Shown here: positions 55,215 to 64,000 of the stretch, piece after piece
Numbering within the stretch: position 1 is the first letter of the stretch
How the letters are laid out: each line of letters starts with the position of its first letter
Assembly (NCBI RefSeq): GCF_014489515.1
Contig: NZ_CP060782.1
Location: forward strand, 806,001-870,000
Origin: Sphingomonas sediminicola
GTDB taxonomy: Bacteria; Pseudomonadota; Alphaproteobacteria; Sphingomonadales; Sphingomonadaceae
Reading direction: 5' to 3'
Length of the DNA: 64,000 nucleotides
The notes under the pieces: model-generated
The model's database searches: none
What the model was told of the DNA's origin: nothing
What the model saw: only the letters and a program-made list of their open reading frames with translations
Program-made: the position numbers and the translations under genes

Positions 55215-57560
55215 ATGGCCGAGTGCCATCATGCGCACGAACATCACCACCACGCTGCGGCGGGCGACCACGGAAAGTTCGTGACCGACCCGGTGTGCGG
55301 GATGACGGTCGATACGACGACCGCTGAGCACAGATTCGAGCTCGGTGAGGGCACCTATTACTTCTGCAGCGCGCGTTGCCTGGAGAAGTTCAGAGCGAAC
55401 CCGGACACCTATTTGAACCCGACCGGCCATAGTCCGGTGGTCTCGGCCCTGCGGGTACGATCTGGACCTGTCCGATGCACCCGGAGATCCGTCGCGACGG
55501 TCCCGGAAGCTGCCCGATCTGCGGCATGGCGCTCGAGCCGCTCGAGCCAAGCCTCGAGGAGGGGCCGAACCCCGAGCTGATCGACATGACCCGGCGCTTC
55601 TGGGCCAGCACCGCGTTCACCGTGCCACTTGCCGTGCTGGTCATCGCGGCAGAGCTGTTCGGCTTGGAAATCATGCCGATGCGGACGCTCGTGTGGGTGC
55701 AGCTTGCGCTCGCGACGCCCGTCGTCCTGTGGGGCGGATGGCCGTTCTTCGAGCGGTTCTGGTCATCGCTGAAGTCGCGCAATCTCAACATGTTCACGCT
55801 GATCGGGCTCGGGGTCGGCGTTGCTTACGGCTACAGCGTCGTTGCAGCACTGGTGCCCGAGATATTCCCCGCGTCGCTGAAGACCATGGCGGGTCGGTCC
55901 CGGTCTATTTTGAAGCTGCCGCGGTCATCACGACCCTGGTGCTGCTCGGACAGGTGCTCGAGTTGAGGGCTAGGTCGGCAACCGGCAAGGCTATCCGCGC
56001 CTTGCTCGGACTTGCTCCGAAGACAGCCCGCAAGGTCCACGACGACGGCAGCGAGGAGGATATTCCGCTAGAGCACGTCCATGTCGGCGACCTCTTGCGC
56101 GTCCGCCCGGTGAGAAAGTGCCCGTCGATGGGATCGTGGTCGAGGGCCACAGCTCGGTCGACGAATCCATGATCAGCGGCGAACCCGTGCCGGTCGAGAA
56201 AGTCGCGAACGACAAGGTCGTTGGAGCGACGGTCAATGGGACGGGCAGCCTGCTCGTCCGGGCTGAGCGCGTCGGCCGCGACACTATGCTCTCCCAGATC
56301 GTGCGCATGGTGGCTGAAGCGCAGAGATCGCGCGCTCCGATCCAGGCGCTCGCGGACAAGGTCTCCGCCTGGTTCGTTCCAGGCGTTGCGCTGGTGGCTG
56401 TCATCGCGTTCGTCGTCTGGAGCTTCGTCGGCCCCGAGCCGCGTCTTGCCCACGCCTTGGTCAACGCGATCGCCGTGCTGATCATCGCCTGTCCCTGTGC
56501 TCTTGGCCTAGCAACTCCGATGTCGATCATGGTCGGTACCGGCCGCGGAGCGACGGCGGGCGTGCTGGTGAAGAATGCCGAGGCGCTCGAGCTGATGGAA
56601 AAGGTGGACACACTCGTCGTCGACAAGACCGGGACCCTGACGCTTGGCAAGCCCAGGCTCGTCACCGTCAAAGCGGAAAGCGGATTCGAGGATCGCGAGG
56701 TGCTTCGTCTTGCTGCCGCCCTCGAACGGGGCAGCGAACATCCGCTTGCGGCGGCGATTGTTGAAGGTGCTGAGGGGCGCGGCCTCGACCTGCCGGCGGC
56801 CCAGAATTTTCAGAGCCACACGGGCAAGGGCGTTTCCGGGACAGTAGACGGCCGAGAGGTCGCCCTCGGAAACAATGTCCTGCTCGCGGAACTCGGAGCG
56901 GACGTCACCGTGCTTGAGGTCTTAGCGAATGAACATCGGTCGGAGGGCGAGGGCGTCATGTTCGTCGCCATCGACGGCCGTGCGGCCGGCCTCATCGTTG
57001 TCGCGGACCCCATCAAGCCCAGCGCCGCCGAAGCCGTCGCCCATCTACAGCGCGAGGGAATTCACCTGGTCATGATGACGGGCGACAATCGCCGAACGGC
57101 GGAAGCCGTCGCCCGCCGGGTCGGCATCGACGAAGTCGCCGCCGAGGTGCTCCCCGATCAGAAGCAGGCAACCGTTGAAAAGCTTCGCAGCGAAGGGCGC
57201 CGTGTCGCAATGGCTGGCGACGGCATTAACGATGCCCCCGCGCTGGCCGCGGCCGATGTCGGCATCGCAATGGGGACCGGAACCGACGTCGCCATGGAAA
57301 GCGCAGCGGTGACCCTGGTGAAGGGCGACCTGAACGGAATCGTCCGCGCTCGCCGCCTCAGCCACGCAACGATGCGCAACATCCGGCAAAACCTGTTCTT
57401 TTCGTTCGTCTTTAACGGTGCGGGCGTGCCTATCGCCGCCGGAGTCCTTTATCCGTCTTTCGGCCTGCTTTTGTCGCCGATCATCGCTGGGGCCGCGATG
57501 GCCTTCAGCTCAGTCGCGGTCATCGGCAATTCCTTGCGATTGAGGAGCGCCCGGCTGTGA
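55215..57560 (+). CDS. copA: Copper-translocating P1B-type ATPase with YHS and heavy-metal-binding N-terminus (frameshifted three times)
   Basis: Starts at ATG 55215 ([20 protein letters not shown]). Order: His-rich leader, YHS domain ([24 protein letters not shown]), heavy-metal-binding domain ([20 protein letters not shown]), membrane helices, then the phosphorylation core [36 protein letters not shown] and [14 protein letters not shown]. Lost bases at 55447-55449, 55891-55893 and 56109-56110 break it; restored it is about 782 residues. It exports Cu+ (or Ag+) across the inner membrane. A MerR dyad precedes it and cueR follows in overlap. Confidence 0.92.
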
Positions 57561-57952
57561 AGATCGGTGAGGCCTCGATCGCATCCGGCGTCAGTCAGCG
57601 GATGATCCGGCATTACGAGAAGATCGGTCTCGTCCCCGCGGCATCGCGGCGAGATTCCGGATACCGGGATTATGACGAACGCGATGTCCATACCTTGCGG
57701 TTCATCGGTCGAGCCCGCGATCTGGGCTTCCCGATCGAGGAAATCCGCACGCTCCTGGGGCTTTGGAACGACCGGCACCGGTCGAGCGCGGACGTCAAGC
57801 AGCTCGCTTTATCGCGGGCAGCCGAGCTGAAGAGGAAGGCAAAGGAGCTCGACGAGATGCGCCGTTCGCTCGAGCATCTGGCCGCTCGCTGCCATGGCGA
57901 CGACCGACCGGACTGTCCGATCCTCGGCGGGCTCGAGGGAGACGGAAAATGA
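57557..57952 (+). CDS. cueR: Copper-responsive MerR regulator CueR
   Basis: 131 residues from GTG 57557, overlapping the ATPase stop. N-terminal [23 protein letters not shown], then the long dimer helix, and the Cu(I)-binding loop CHGDDRPDC (Cys-x7-Cys) near residues 112-122 as in CueR. The obvious target is the dyad at 55149-55171. It overlaps the next gene by 4 bases. Confidence 0.93.
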   Translation: MKIGEASIASGVSQRMIRHYEKIGLVPAASRRDSGYRDYDERDVHTLRFIGRARDLGFPIEEIRTLLGLWNDRHRSSADVKQLALSRAAELKRKAKELDEMRRSLEHLAARCHGDDRPDCPILGGLEGDGK

Positions 57953-58305
57953 CCCTGGTCATTGCCGCGCAAGCTGGCGGGGCCTATGTCGCCCGCATGC
58001 CCGCGGCGCTCCTCAGGCTTATCATGCTGATCGCATTGGCGTTCATGCCTCTTGGCATGACAGGCGCGCCTGCGGTGGCGGCAACTGCTTCCACCGCCGC
58101 TGCCGGCCATTGCGACGAACATCAGAAGCCGGCCGACGCGCCGGCCAAGATGAGCATGCACTGTGCAGCTTGCGCGGCGCTGCCTGCGATCGAACCGACG
58201 GCAGTCCCCGAACTCAAGCCGCAGGCGCCCGCGCGCATTTCTGCGATGAACGCCCTTTCCGACACCAAACCCGAGATCGCGACACCCCCTCCAAGGCTGG
58301 CCTGA
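57949..58305 (+). CDS. Small membrane/secreted protein of the copper island
   Basis: 118 residues from ATG 57949. A hydrophobic segment (LLRLIMLIALAFMPLGMTG) near residues 20-40 is followed by a Ala-rich region with GHCDEHQKPADA and MSMHCAACAALP (CxxC with Met/His), which could hold copper. Overlaps cueR by 4 bases. I do not recognise a named family. A periplasmic copper-binding or assembly role is inferred from context. Confidence 0.6.
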   Translation: MTLVIAAQAGGAYVARMPAALLRLIMLIALAFMPLGMTGAPAVAATASTAAAGHCDEHQKPADAPAKMSMHCAACAALPAIEPTAVPELKPQAPARISAMNALSDTKPEIATPPPRLA

Positions 58306-58353
58306 AGACTGACTCTCAGTTTTCGATCCAACACAGCATTTGGAGAATTTCAC

Positions 58354-58629
58354 ATGAAGACTTTTATTGGCGCGATCGCGCTCATTATTGCCGCACCGGT
58401 CGCAGCCCAGACCGCTCCGTCGTCCCAGATGGACCATTCCAAGATGGGCCATTCCCAGATGGGACAGATGGACCATAGCCAGCACAGCCAGGGCAAGCAT
58501 GACTGCAAGGAGTGCTGTGAGAAGATGAAGGGCAAGGACGGCAAGATGGAATGCATGGACAAGAAGGCGGATGCCAAGACGGCAGCGCCCGACGCGTCCG
58601 CGCAGGCCCACGAAGGCCACGCCCACTAA
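58354..58629 (+). CDS. Periplasmic Met/His/Cys-rich copper-binding protein
   Basis: 91 residues from ATG 58354, signal peptide MKTFIGAIALIIAAPVAAQT. The mature part is a run of MDHSKMGHSQMGQMDHSQHS-type repeats and a Cys cluster HDCKECCEKMKGKDGKMECM. This composition is typical of metal-sponge proteins of cop operons. Its ligands would hold Cu(I) or Cu(II) in the periplasm. A GC hairpin separates it from copA. Confidence 0.8.
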   Translation: MKTFIGAIALIIAAPVAAQTAPSSQMDHSKMGHSQMGQMDHSQHSQGKHDCKECCEKMKGKDGKMECMDKKADAKTAAPDASAQAHEGHAH

Positions 58630-58636
58630 TCGAAGA

Positions 58637-58661
58637 GGCGCCGCTCCACGCGGGCGGCGCC
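58637..58661. terminator. GC-rich hairpin between the metal-binding protein and the oxidase
   Basis: GGCGCCGC (58637-58644) and GCGGCGCC (58654-58661) form an 8-bp stem with a 9-base loop, followed by ACCTTTCC. It may end part of the upstream message or buffer expression of the oxidase gene. Confidence 0.5.
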
Positions 58662-58712
58662 ACCTTTCCAGGGAACAGGATCGACGCCCGCTCGTCGGGC
58701 GAGGACATTTTC

Positions 58713-60509
58713 ATGAATGAACTGACATTACTCAACCGGCGGACGTTTCTCGCCGGCAGCGCGGCCGCCGCCAGCGTGGCCGGACTTTTTCCGGCCTGGG
58801 CCATGAGCATGAGCCCCGGCGTCACTGCTGCAAAAGGAAGCGGCACGCTTGCCGGAAACGACCTGGCGATCACGGTCGCGCCGCATTCGTTCAACGTTGA
58901 CGGCCGCGTCGGACTCGCCGTCGCGATGAACGGCACGATCCCGGGCCCCCTCGTTCGCCTCAAGGAAGGTGAGAACGTCCGGATCGCGGTGCACAACCAG
59001 CTGGGCGAGGACACGTCGATCCACTGGCACGGGCTGCTCGTGCCGTTTCAGATGGACGGGGTCCCGGGCGTCAGCTTCCCCGGGATCAAGGCGCACTCGA
59101 CCTTCGTCTACGAATTCCCGGTCAGGCAGTCCGGCACCTACTGGTATCACAGCCATTCCGGCCTGCAGGAGCAGGTGGGACATTACGGGCCGATTATTAT
59201 CGATCCTGCCGGCCCGGATCCGGTTGCTTACGATCGCGAGCATGTGATCCTGCTGTCCGACTGGACCTTCCTCCACCCGCACGCGCTGTTTACCCAGCTG
59301 AAGAAGCAGCCTGGTGTCTTCAACCGGCAGAAGCTGACACTCGAAGACAGGATGAAGGGCCGTAATCCGTTGACGGCCGAGGAACGCGCCATGTTCGCGC
59401 GGATGCGGATGGACCCGACCGACGTTTCGGACGTGACCGCGGCCGCCTACAAATATCTCATCAACGGCCACACGCCCGGAGAAAACTGGACGGGTCTCTT
59501 CCATCCCGGCGAGCGGGTCCGACTGCGGATCATCAATGCGGCCGCGCAGACGATTTTCAACCTGCGCATCCCCGGCCTGCCGATAACGGTCGTTGCGACC
59601 GACGGGACCGACGTCCGGCCCGTCGAGGTCGACGAGCTTCAGATCGGCAATGCAGAGACCTACGACGTGATCGTCCAGCCCTCAGACCGTGCCTACACCT
59701 TTGTCGCCGAGACGATCGACCGGTCCGGCATGGGCGTCGCGACGCTCGCTCCGCGCGAAGGCATGCGCTCGACAGTCCCACCCCTTCGCGAACGTCCGAT
59801 CCTTCGAATGAAGGACATGGGCATGGATCACGGCGCCTCGGCCCAGCCCATGGACCATTCGGCCATGGGGCATGGCAGCACCGGCGCAATAGATCATTCG
59901 GCGATGGGACATGGAAGCGTGCCTGTGCCCGGCGCGCCGATGGACCACGGCGACATGAAGATGCGCGACAAGTCCAAGGTGAGATTCCCCGTCGGCGTAG
60001 GGGTCGACATGATCGCCCCGATGCCGATGGACCGCACCGGCGATCCGGGCATCGGCCTCGACAATGTCGGCCACCGGGTTCTCACCTACAGGGATCTCGT
60101 GGCGCTGAAGCCGTTTCACGATCAGCGCCCGCCGACGCGCCGGATCGACATCCATCTGACCGGCAACATGGAACGTTTCATGTGGTCGATGGACGGCGAG
60201 AAGCTGAGCGAGAACCCGGAGCCGTACCGATTCGCGCGCAACGAGCGGGTGCGGATGCGGCTCATAAACGACACGATGATGACTCATCCGATGCACATCC
60301 ATGGGCATTTCTGGCAGCTGGTGAATGGTCACGGCGCCAATCAGCCGCTGAAGCACACCGTGCGTGTATTACCCGGCGGCTACGTGGATCTCGACATGAC
60401 CGCGGACGCACCGGGCGATTGGGCGTTTCACTGCCACCTGCTCTACCACATGCACGCGGGGATGATGCGCGTTGTGAAGATCCGGCCACTGGAAGGAGAG
60501 GCGGCATGA
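58713..60509 (+). CDS. copA: Multicopper oxidase CopA (PcoA family)
   Basis: 598 residues from ATG 58713. A Tat signal (LLNRRTFLAGSAAAASVAGL) directs it to the periplasm. Copper sites: THWHGLLVPFQ-type HWHG, WYHSHSG, the C-terminal HPMHIHGHFW and FHCHLLYHMHAGMM. Between them is a Met/His-rich insert (MDHGASAQPMDHSAMGHGST, SAMGHGSVPV) of the PcoA type. It oxidises Cu(I) to less toxic Cu(II). Its stop overlaps the copB start. Confidence 0.95.
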   Translation: MNELTLLNRRTFLAGSAAAASVAGLFPAWAMSMSPGVTAAKGSGTLAGNDLAITVAPHSFNVDGRVGLAVAMNGTIPGPLVRLKEGENVRIAVHNQLGEDTSIHWHGLLVPFQMDGVPGVSFPGIKAHSTFVYEFPVRQSGTYWYHSHSGLQEQVGHYGPIIIDPAGPDPVAYDREHVILLSDWTFLHPHALFTQLKKQPGVFNRQKLTLEDRMKGRNPLTAEERAMFARMRMDPTDVSDVTAAAYKYLINGHTPGENWTGLFHPGERVRLRIINAAAQTIFNLRIPGLPITVVATDGTDVRPVEVDELQIGNAETYDVIVQPSDRAYTFVAETIDRSGMGVATLAPREGMRSTVPPLRERPILRMKDMGMDHGASAQPMDHSAMGHGSTGAIDHSAMGHGSVPVPGAPMDHGDMKMRDKSKVRFPVGVGVDMIAPMPMDRTGDPGIGLDNVGHRVLTYRDLVALKPFHDQRPPTRRIDIHLTGNMERFMWSMDGEKLSENPEPYRFARNERVRMRLINDTMMTHPMHIHGHFWQLVNGHGANQPLKHTVRVLPGGYVDLDMTADAPGDWAFHCHLLYHMHAGMMRVVKIRPLEGEAA

Positions 60510-61662
60510 AGCGCCTGATCCTGCTCCTCGCCGCATCGGCGCTCGCGTCATCGCCGGCCCTGGCACAGCACACGGGGCACAACATGCCCGGCATGACGAT
60601 GCCGATGCCGTCCAAGCCCGCAGCAAAGAAGAAGCCAGCCGCCAAGAAGGCCGCGGCCAAAAAGACAACCGCGAAGAAGAAAACGGCAAAGAAGGCGGTG
60701 CCGAAGAAGGCGGCCCCAAAGAAGACCGTGAAGAAGGCAGTCGAAAAGCCCGCGGCGAACTCGCATGCAGGGCACGACATGTCGAGCATGCCCGGCATGG
60801 AGATGCCCGCTGAAACGTCGAAGACCGATCCTCACGCCGGCCATGTCATGCCGACAGAGCAATCCGCGACGCCGGATGCCCATGCAGGTCACGACATGAC
60901 GGCGATGGCGGCCGAACCGCCGGTCGCACCGCCTCCGCCCGAGGCTCTCAGCGGTCCCCAGTATGCGGCGGACACGGTCTGGGGCATGGGGCGATGGATT
61001 CCTCGCGCGCGGTGCTCCTGCGCGAGCATGGAAGCATGCCGGCGTCAAAGCTGCTGATCGATCAGCTAGAGACGCGCGCCCGGAGAGGGCGCGACGGCTA
61101 CTATCTAAACGCCGAAGCCTGGTACGGCGGCGACATCGACAAGCTGTGGCTGAAGACCGAGATAGAAGGCGAGTACGGACGGAAGGCAGAGCAGGCCGAG
61201 TTCCAGGCACTCTGGAGCCATGCGATCGACCCGTGGTTCAATCTCCAGGCCGGAGCGCGTTTTGATGCGCGGCCCGATACGCGCGGGCATCTCGTCCTCG
61301 GCGTCGAAGGTCTCGCGCCGTATTGGATCGAGGTCGACGCGGCCGCATTCCTCTCGGACAAGGGCGACGTCACCGCACGAGTCGAGGTCGAGCATGACAT
61401 GCGACTGACCCAGAAGCTCATCCTCCAGCCTCGCGTCGAACTCGATTTTGCAGCGCAGGATATCCCGCGCCAGCAAATCGGATCGGGCCTTTCCTCGGCC
61501 GAGCTCGGTCTGCGGCTCCGCTACCAGATCGTGCCCCAGTTCGCCCCGTATGTCGGCGTCAACTACGAACGCGCGTTCGGCGACACCCGGCGATTTCGCA
61601 CGCAGGATGGCGAAAGTCCTGGTGGCTGGCAGTTCGTGGCCGGCCTCAGGACCTGGTTCTAA
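60506..61662 (+). CDS. copB: Outer-membrane copper-resistance protein CopB with a Lys/Ala-rich N-terminal region (frameshifted)
   Basis: Starts at ATG 60506, overlapping copA. Signal peptide MKRLILLLAASALASSPALA. Residues about 37-85 are a run of Lys/Ala/Pro repeats (KKPAAKKAAAKKTTAKKKTA and on), then Met/His-rich segments. One G is lost in GGGG 60988-60991; restored it reads YAADTVWGMGAMDSSRAVLL and continues as the CopB barrel (LETRARRGRDGYYLNAEAWY, LVLGVEGLAPYWIEVDAAAF, FRTQDGESPGGWQF). About 385 residues. The Lys/Ala run is unusual for CopB and resembles histone H1-like tails. Confidence 0.88.
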
Positions 61663-61751
61663 GTACCGGCGCTTGAAGAGAATGCCCTCCGAGGGGTTGC
61701 CACAGCGGGTGGCATGATCAAGTGTGCCTGCCATCCAGCGGAGGGGCGGGC

Positions 61752-62633
61752 ATGGGCGACGATGCGGGTGACTCGAACCGACTGAAGCAAGCCGATGCCG
61801 CGAGTTACGACGCAACCGCGACGGATTTCGATTATCTCACGGATCGATATTCGACGGGGATCGCCTCGCGGATCCTGGCCGTCGTGAAGGTCGAACAATC
61901 CGATCGACTGCTCGACCTGGGTACCGGAACCGGCCTTCTTGCACGGCTGGCCGCCGAACGGGGGGCGAATGTCGTCGGGATCGATCACTCGGAAGGGATG
62001 CTCGACCGAGCGCGGTTGAAGGCCAAGCTAGCGACCTTCCAGGTCATGGATGCCGAAGCGCTCCAGTTCGAAGACGGCTCATTCGATGTCGCGGCGACCC
62101 TGTATGTCCTGCGACACCTGCCCAATCCTCGAGCCGCCTGCCGTGAGCTGCATCGCATCCTGCGACCCGGTGGAAAGCTGGTCGCAGCGGTTGGCGCGAG
62201 ACCGACCCCCTTCTCGGCGAGCGCCGTAGCATCGGGAATTGGCGCCCTGTCAGACCGCCTGTTCGCCGCGGTGGGGCGTCGTGCGCTGTCGCCCGAGTTC
62301 CTGCGCAGGTTTCTTGACCGACAAGGAGTGCCGTCGAGCAGGGGACATGCCGCGCACCACGGAAATGAAGATGTGAGCGGGATGCTCGCGGCAGTGGGAT
62401 TCAAGAACATCCGCCGGGAATGGTGGGGAGAGCGCTTCCAGCTGACGCCGGAGGAATTCTGGGACGTGCAGGCGGTTTTCGACAGCGAAGCCAGGGAACG
62501 CCTGACCGCATTGCCGGACGCGGAGGCGGAGAAGCTGAAGCGAAAGTTCGTCAGCGAGTGTAAGGTCCTTGCAGACCGGGGCGCCTCTCTGGTGTATCGT
62601 ACGGGCGCGATCATCTATTCGGCGGAGCGCTGA
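61752..62633 (+). CDS. Class I SAM-dependent methyltransferase
   Basis: About 293 residues from ATG 61752. SAM-binding motif LLDLGTGTGLLARLAAERGA, then VVGIDHSEGMLDRARLKAKL and the motif HLPNPRAACRELHRILRPGG of UbiE/COQ5-type methyltransferases. The substrate cannot be read. It is not obviously part of the copper island and converges with the next methyltransferase gene, 18 bases apart. Confidence 0.82.
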   Translation: MGDDAGDSNRLKQADAASYDATATDFDYLTDRYSTGIASRILAVVKVEQSDRLLDLGTGTGLLARLAAERGANVVGIDHSEGMLDRARLKAKLATFQVMDAEALQFEDGSFDVAATLYVLRHLPNPRAACRELHRILRPGGKLVAAVGARPTPFSASAVASGIGALSDRLFAAVGRRALSPEFLRRFLDRQGVPSSRGHAAHHGNEDVSGMLAAVGFKNIRREWWGERFQLTPEEFWDVQAVFDSEARERLTALPDAEAEKLKRKFVSECKVLADRGASLVYRTGAIIYSAER

Positions 62634-62651
62634 AAGCGTCCTGGCCTGGGG

Positions 62652-63671
62652 CTAATGAAGCCACACCTTCGCACCGGTAACCCGGAAATATGGCGAGATG
62701 ATCAGGAAAAGTGGACGCAGCACAGCGGATTGCGACACGGCGTTGAAAAGCCGTGCGAGTTTACCCTTCGCCTTGTTGAAATAGGCGATATGTGCCTCGG
62801 GAACTGTCGGAACGATGATGCTGAATTGAAGGTGGGTACGCCGGCGCAAGCGCCTGGCTAGCCGGAAGCTGCTCATCAGGACCGTGTCCGAGTAGACCTT
62901 GCCGCTCCGCCACCGGACGTACGACGCCTGCAGTGATCGCGGCAGCCATCCCACGCCCCAAACGAAGACGTGAGGCTCTGCGGTCAGACTGAACCGGTTT
63001 GGAGTGGAAAATGCGGCGCGGCCGCCGGGCTGAAGGACCCGATCGATCTCGGCGAGATAGGCGTCGGGATCGTGGACGTGCTCGATGACATCGAGCGAAA
63101 CGACTGCAGGCACGCTAGAGTCCGCCAACGGCAAGGCCTCTGCCATCGCGGCGGCCAGCATCGGCCTCCCGCCGCATTCGCTCACGAACTTCTTGGCAAC
63201 GACCAGCCAGGTCATCGACACGTCGATCCCGATCAAACATCGACCGGGCTGCAATTTTGCTGCCGCGGCCATGAGCATGCCGCCGCCGCAACCGAGATCG
63301 AGGAATGGGCCGTCAGCGACGACCGGCCTGAGCCAGCTCTTGAGGTCCTCCCGAAGTTGGGCGCTTCCCTGAAGGACTTCCCGCGACCGACGAGCGATCC
63401 TGGCTTCGTCCCACCCGTGACGGCGAGAGTACACCTCGGTGACTAGCTCTTTGAGAGGGAGATGGGCAGCCGACAATTCGCGCGCAGTCTTGGTGTCGTC
63501 GATAGCGTCGATCCAACTTGGGATCGACAGTCTCAAATCCGGTATGCCGTCGATGACGTCGAATTCGCGATTGCAGCCTTCGCAGGTTAACCACATTGCG
63601 CGATTCTTGAGGACGCCCTTGCAAGCCGGGCATCGCCTAAGCGGAACAGGAAACGCGGCCGTTCGACGCAT
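62652..63671 (-). CDS. SAM-dependent methyltransferase with N-terminal zinc-ribbon (Trm112-like)
   Basis: 339 residues from ATG 63671. The N-terminus holds a four-Cys zinc ribbon (RRCPACKGVLKNRAMWLTCE, then GCNREFDVIDGIPDLR). The methyltransferase motif is FLDLGCGGGMLMAAAAKLQP with VVSLDVIEHVHDPDAYLAEI and VLQPGGRAAFSTPNRF. This layout is common in enzymes of cell-surface polysaccharide or lipid gene neighbourhoods. The adjacent partial FAD protein would fit such a region. Confidence 0.83.
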   Translation of the reverse strand: MRRTAAFPVPLRRCPACKGVLKNRAMWLTCEGCNREFDVIDGIPDLRLSIPSWIDAIDDTKTARELSAAHLPLKELVTEVYSRRHGWDEARIARRSREVLQGSAQLREDLKSWLRPVVADGPFLDLGCGGGMLMAAAAKLQPGRCLIGIDVSMTWLVVAKKFVSECGGRPMLAAAMAEALPLADSSVPAVVSLDVIEHVHDPDAYLAEIDRVLQPGGRAAFSTPNRFSLTAEPHVFVWGVGWLPRSLQASYVRWRSGKVYSDTVLMSSFRLARRLRRRTHLQFSIIVPTVPEAHIAYFNKAKGKLARLFNAVSQSAVLRPLFLIISPYFRVTGAKVWLH

Positions 63672-63855
63672 GCGTTCCTCGCTGCATCAGCCCACCGTCC
63701 AAACGCGTGATACTTGTTCGGCCCTGCGATGCACGCGCAAACTCGGAACAACTGACTGAACTGGACGGGGAGTGCGCCCTGCCTCAAATTGGGACGAGCG
63801 GGACTCGGCCATTGTTAGGCTTGCCAACTTTCGTTAAATTAACAATGATTTAGAA

Positions 63856-64000
63856 ATGCGGGGCCCGAGCATGAATCTCCACCCAGCCGGCTCGTTCGGC
63901 GCGGCCGATGATGTCGGTCGCAAGTCCGAAGCGTCGACGGTTGCCATTATCGGTGGGGGCCCAGCGGGGCTTACTGCTGCTTACGAGCTTCAGAAACACA
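63856..64000 (+). CDS. FAD/NAD(P)-binding oxidoreductase (5' part, runs off window)
   Basis: The frame opens at ATG 63856 (ATG 63871 also possible) and runs off the end. It contains the Rossmann dinucleotide motif TVAIIGGGPAGLTAAYELQK near residues 30-49. Likely a UDP-galactopyranose-mutase-like or amine-oxidase-like flavoprotein. The 184 bases before it hold only an AT-rich stretch (GTTAAATTAAC at about 63833) that may be its promoter. Confidence 0.7.
   Translation, partial: MRGPSMNLHPAGSFGAADDVGRKSEASTVAIIGGGPAGLTAAYELQKH

Noticed and set aside
5574..57560. Programmed ribosomal frameshifts in the many split genes
   Set aside because: There are too many, all are losses of one base in G/C runs, and slippery heptamers with downstream structure are not seen. 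Sequencing error is simpler.
55045..61662. The copper island as an integrated mobile element
   Set aside because: It lies after tRNA-Gln but no integrase, direct repeat of the tRNA end or base-composition break is visible.

Overview
The window (about 62-63% GC by eye) looks like a chromosomal segment of a pigmented, aerobic alphaproteobacterium of the order Sphingomonadales. The pointers are a crtZ/crtB/crtI/crtY/crtE cluster of sphingomonad type, three short LOV-HTH light regulators resembling Erythrobacter EL222, a Usg protein, an S9 protein with a Pro/Ala-rich N-terminus, and TonB-dependent uptake. There is no phage, integrase, transposase or CRISPR array.

Layout: 1-1244, a Cyc2-like porin-cytochrome (cut by the window edge) with a HiPIP-type Fe-S protein. 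1377-2609, small proteins and Usg. 2879-4862, groES-groEL. 5076-12213, carotenoid and isoprenoid block (crtZ, sterol-desaturase-like hydroxylase, crtB, crtI, crtY, ispH, crtE/ispA). 12197-15731, LOV-HTH regulator, K+ channel, DJ-1-like protein, DUF2182/DUF1326 pair. 15963-23559, a complete histidine operon (yerC-hisG-D-C/B-H-A-F-IE) with hisN convergent. 23643-24319, second LOV-HTH. 24915-37112, an unusual catabolic island (LeuCD-type hydratase, TonB receptor, GntR/FCD regulator, isochorismatase-fold amidase, HMG-CoA-lyase-type lyase, HyuA/HyuB, family III CoA-transferase). 37414-39784, cupin, DDAH, SDR. 39910-40940, rpsI-rplM. 41195-50586, PilZ, DUF378, third LOV-HTH, ROK sugar kinase and sugar MFS transporter, cutA, ctaA, MerC-like/Zur, dxs, tlyA/tspO. 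50669-54942, retropepsin-like protein, ubiK, ybjN, proC, ilvE, DOPA-dioxygenase family. 55045, tRNA-Gln. 55215-61662, copper-resistance island (YHS-P1B ATPase, CueR, Met/His-rich proteins, CopA, CopB). 61752-64000, two methyltransferases and the start of an FAD/NAD-binding protein.

Two dataset-wide signals matter. First, about 30 genes or gene parts are broken by apparent single-base losses, nearly always in runs of 2-5 G or C. Restoring one base recovers a normal family protein every time. This looks like uncorrected homopolymer error in the assembly, so I annotate these as CDS spanning the break. Two apparent gene fusions (HisC-HisB, TlyA-TspO) are explained by the same error. Second, a hairpin repeat (arms AATGTCCGC and GCGGACATT, loop close to TTTCGACCCATT) occurs about a dozen times between genes, always with the loop in the same + strand orientation.

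The best candidate for an undescribed system is the 24.9-37.1 kb island. All three of its promoter regions carry a TGTATAC motif (perfect TTTGTATACAAA at 31031), which ties the LeuCD-type genes to the rest. The enzymes can be ordered into ATP-dependent opening of a cyclic amide or imide, amide hydrolysis, hydration of a maleate/citraconate-type acid, CoA transfer and retro-Claisen cleavage. The substrate is inferred, not known.
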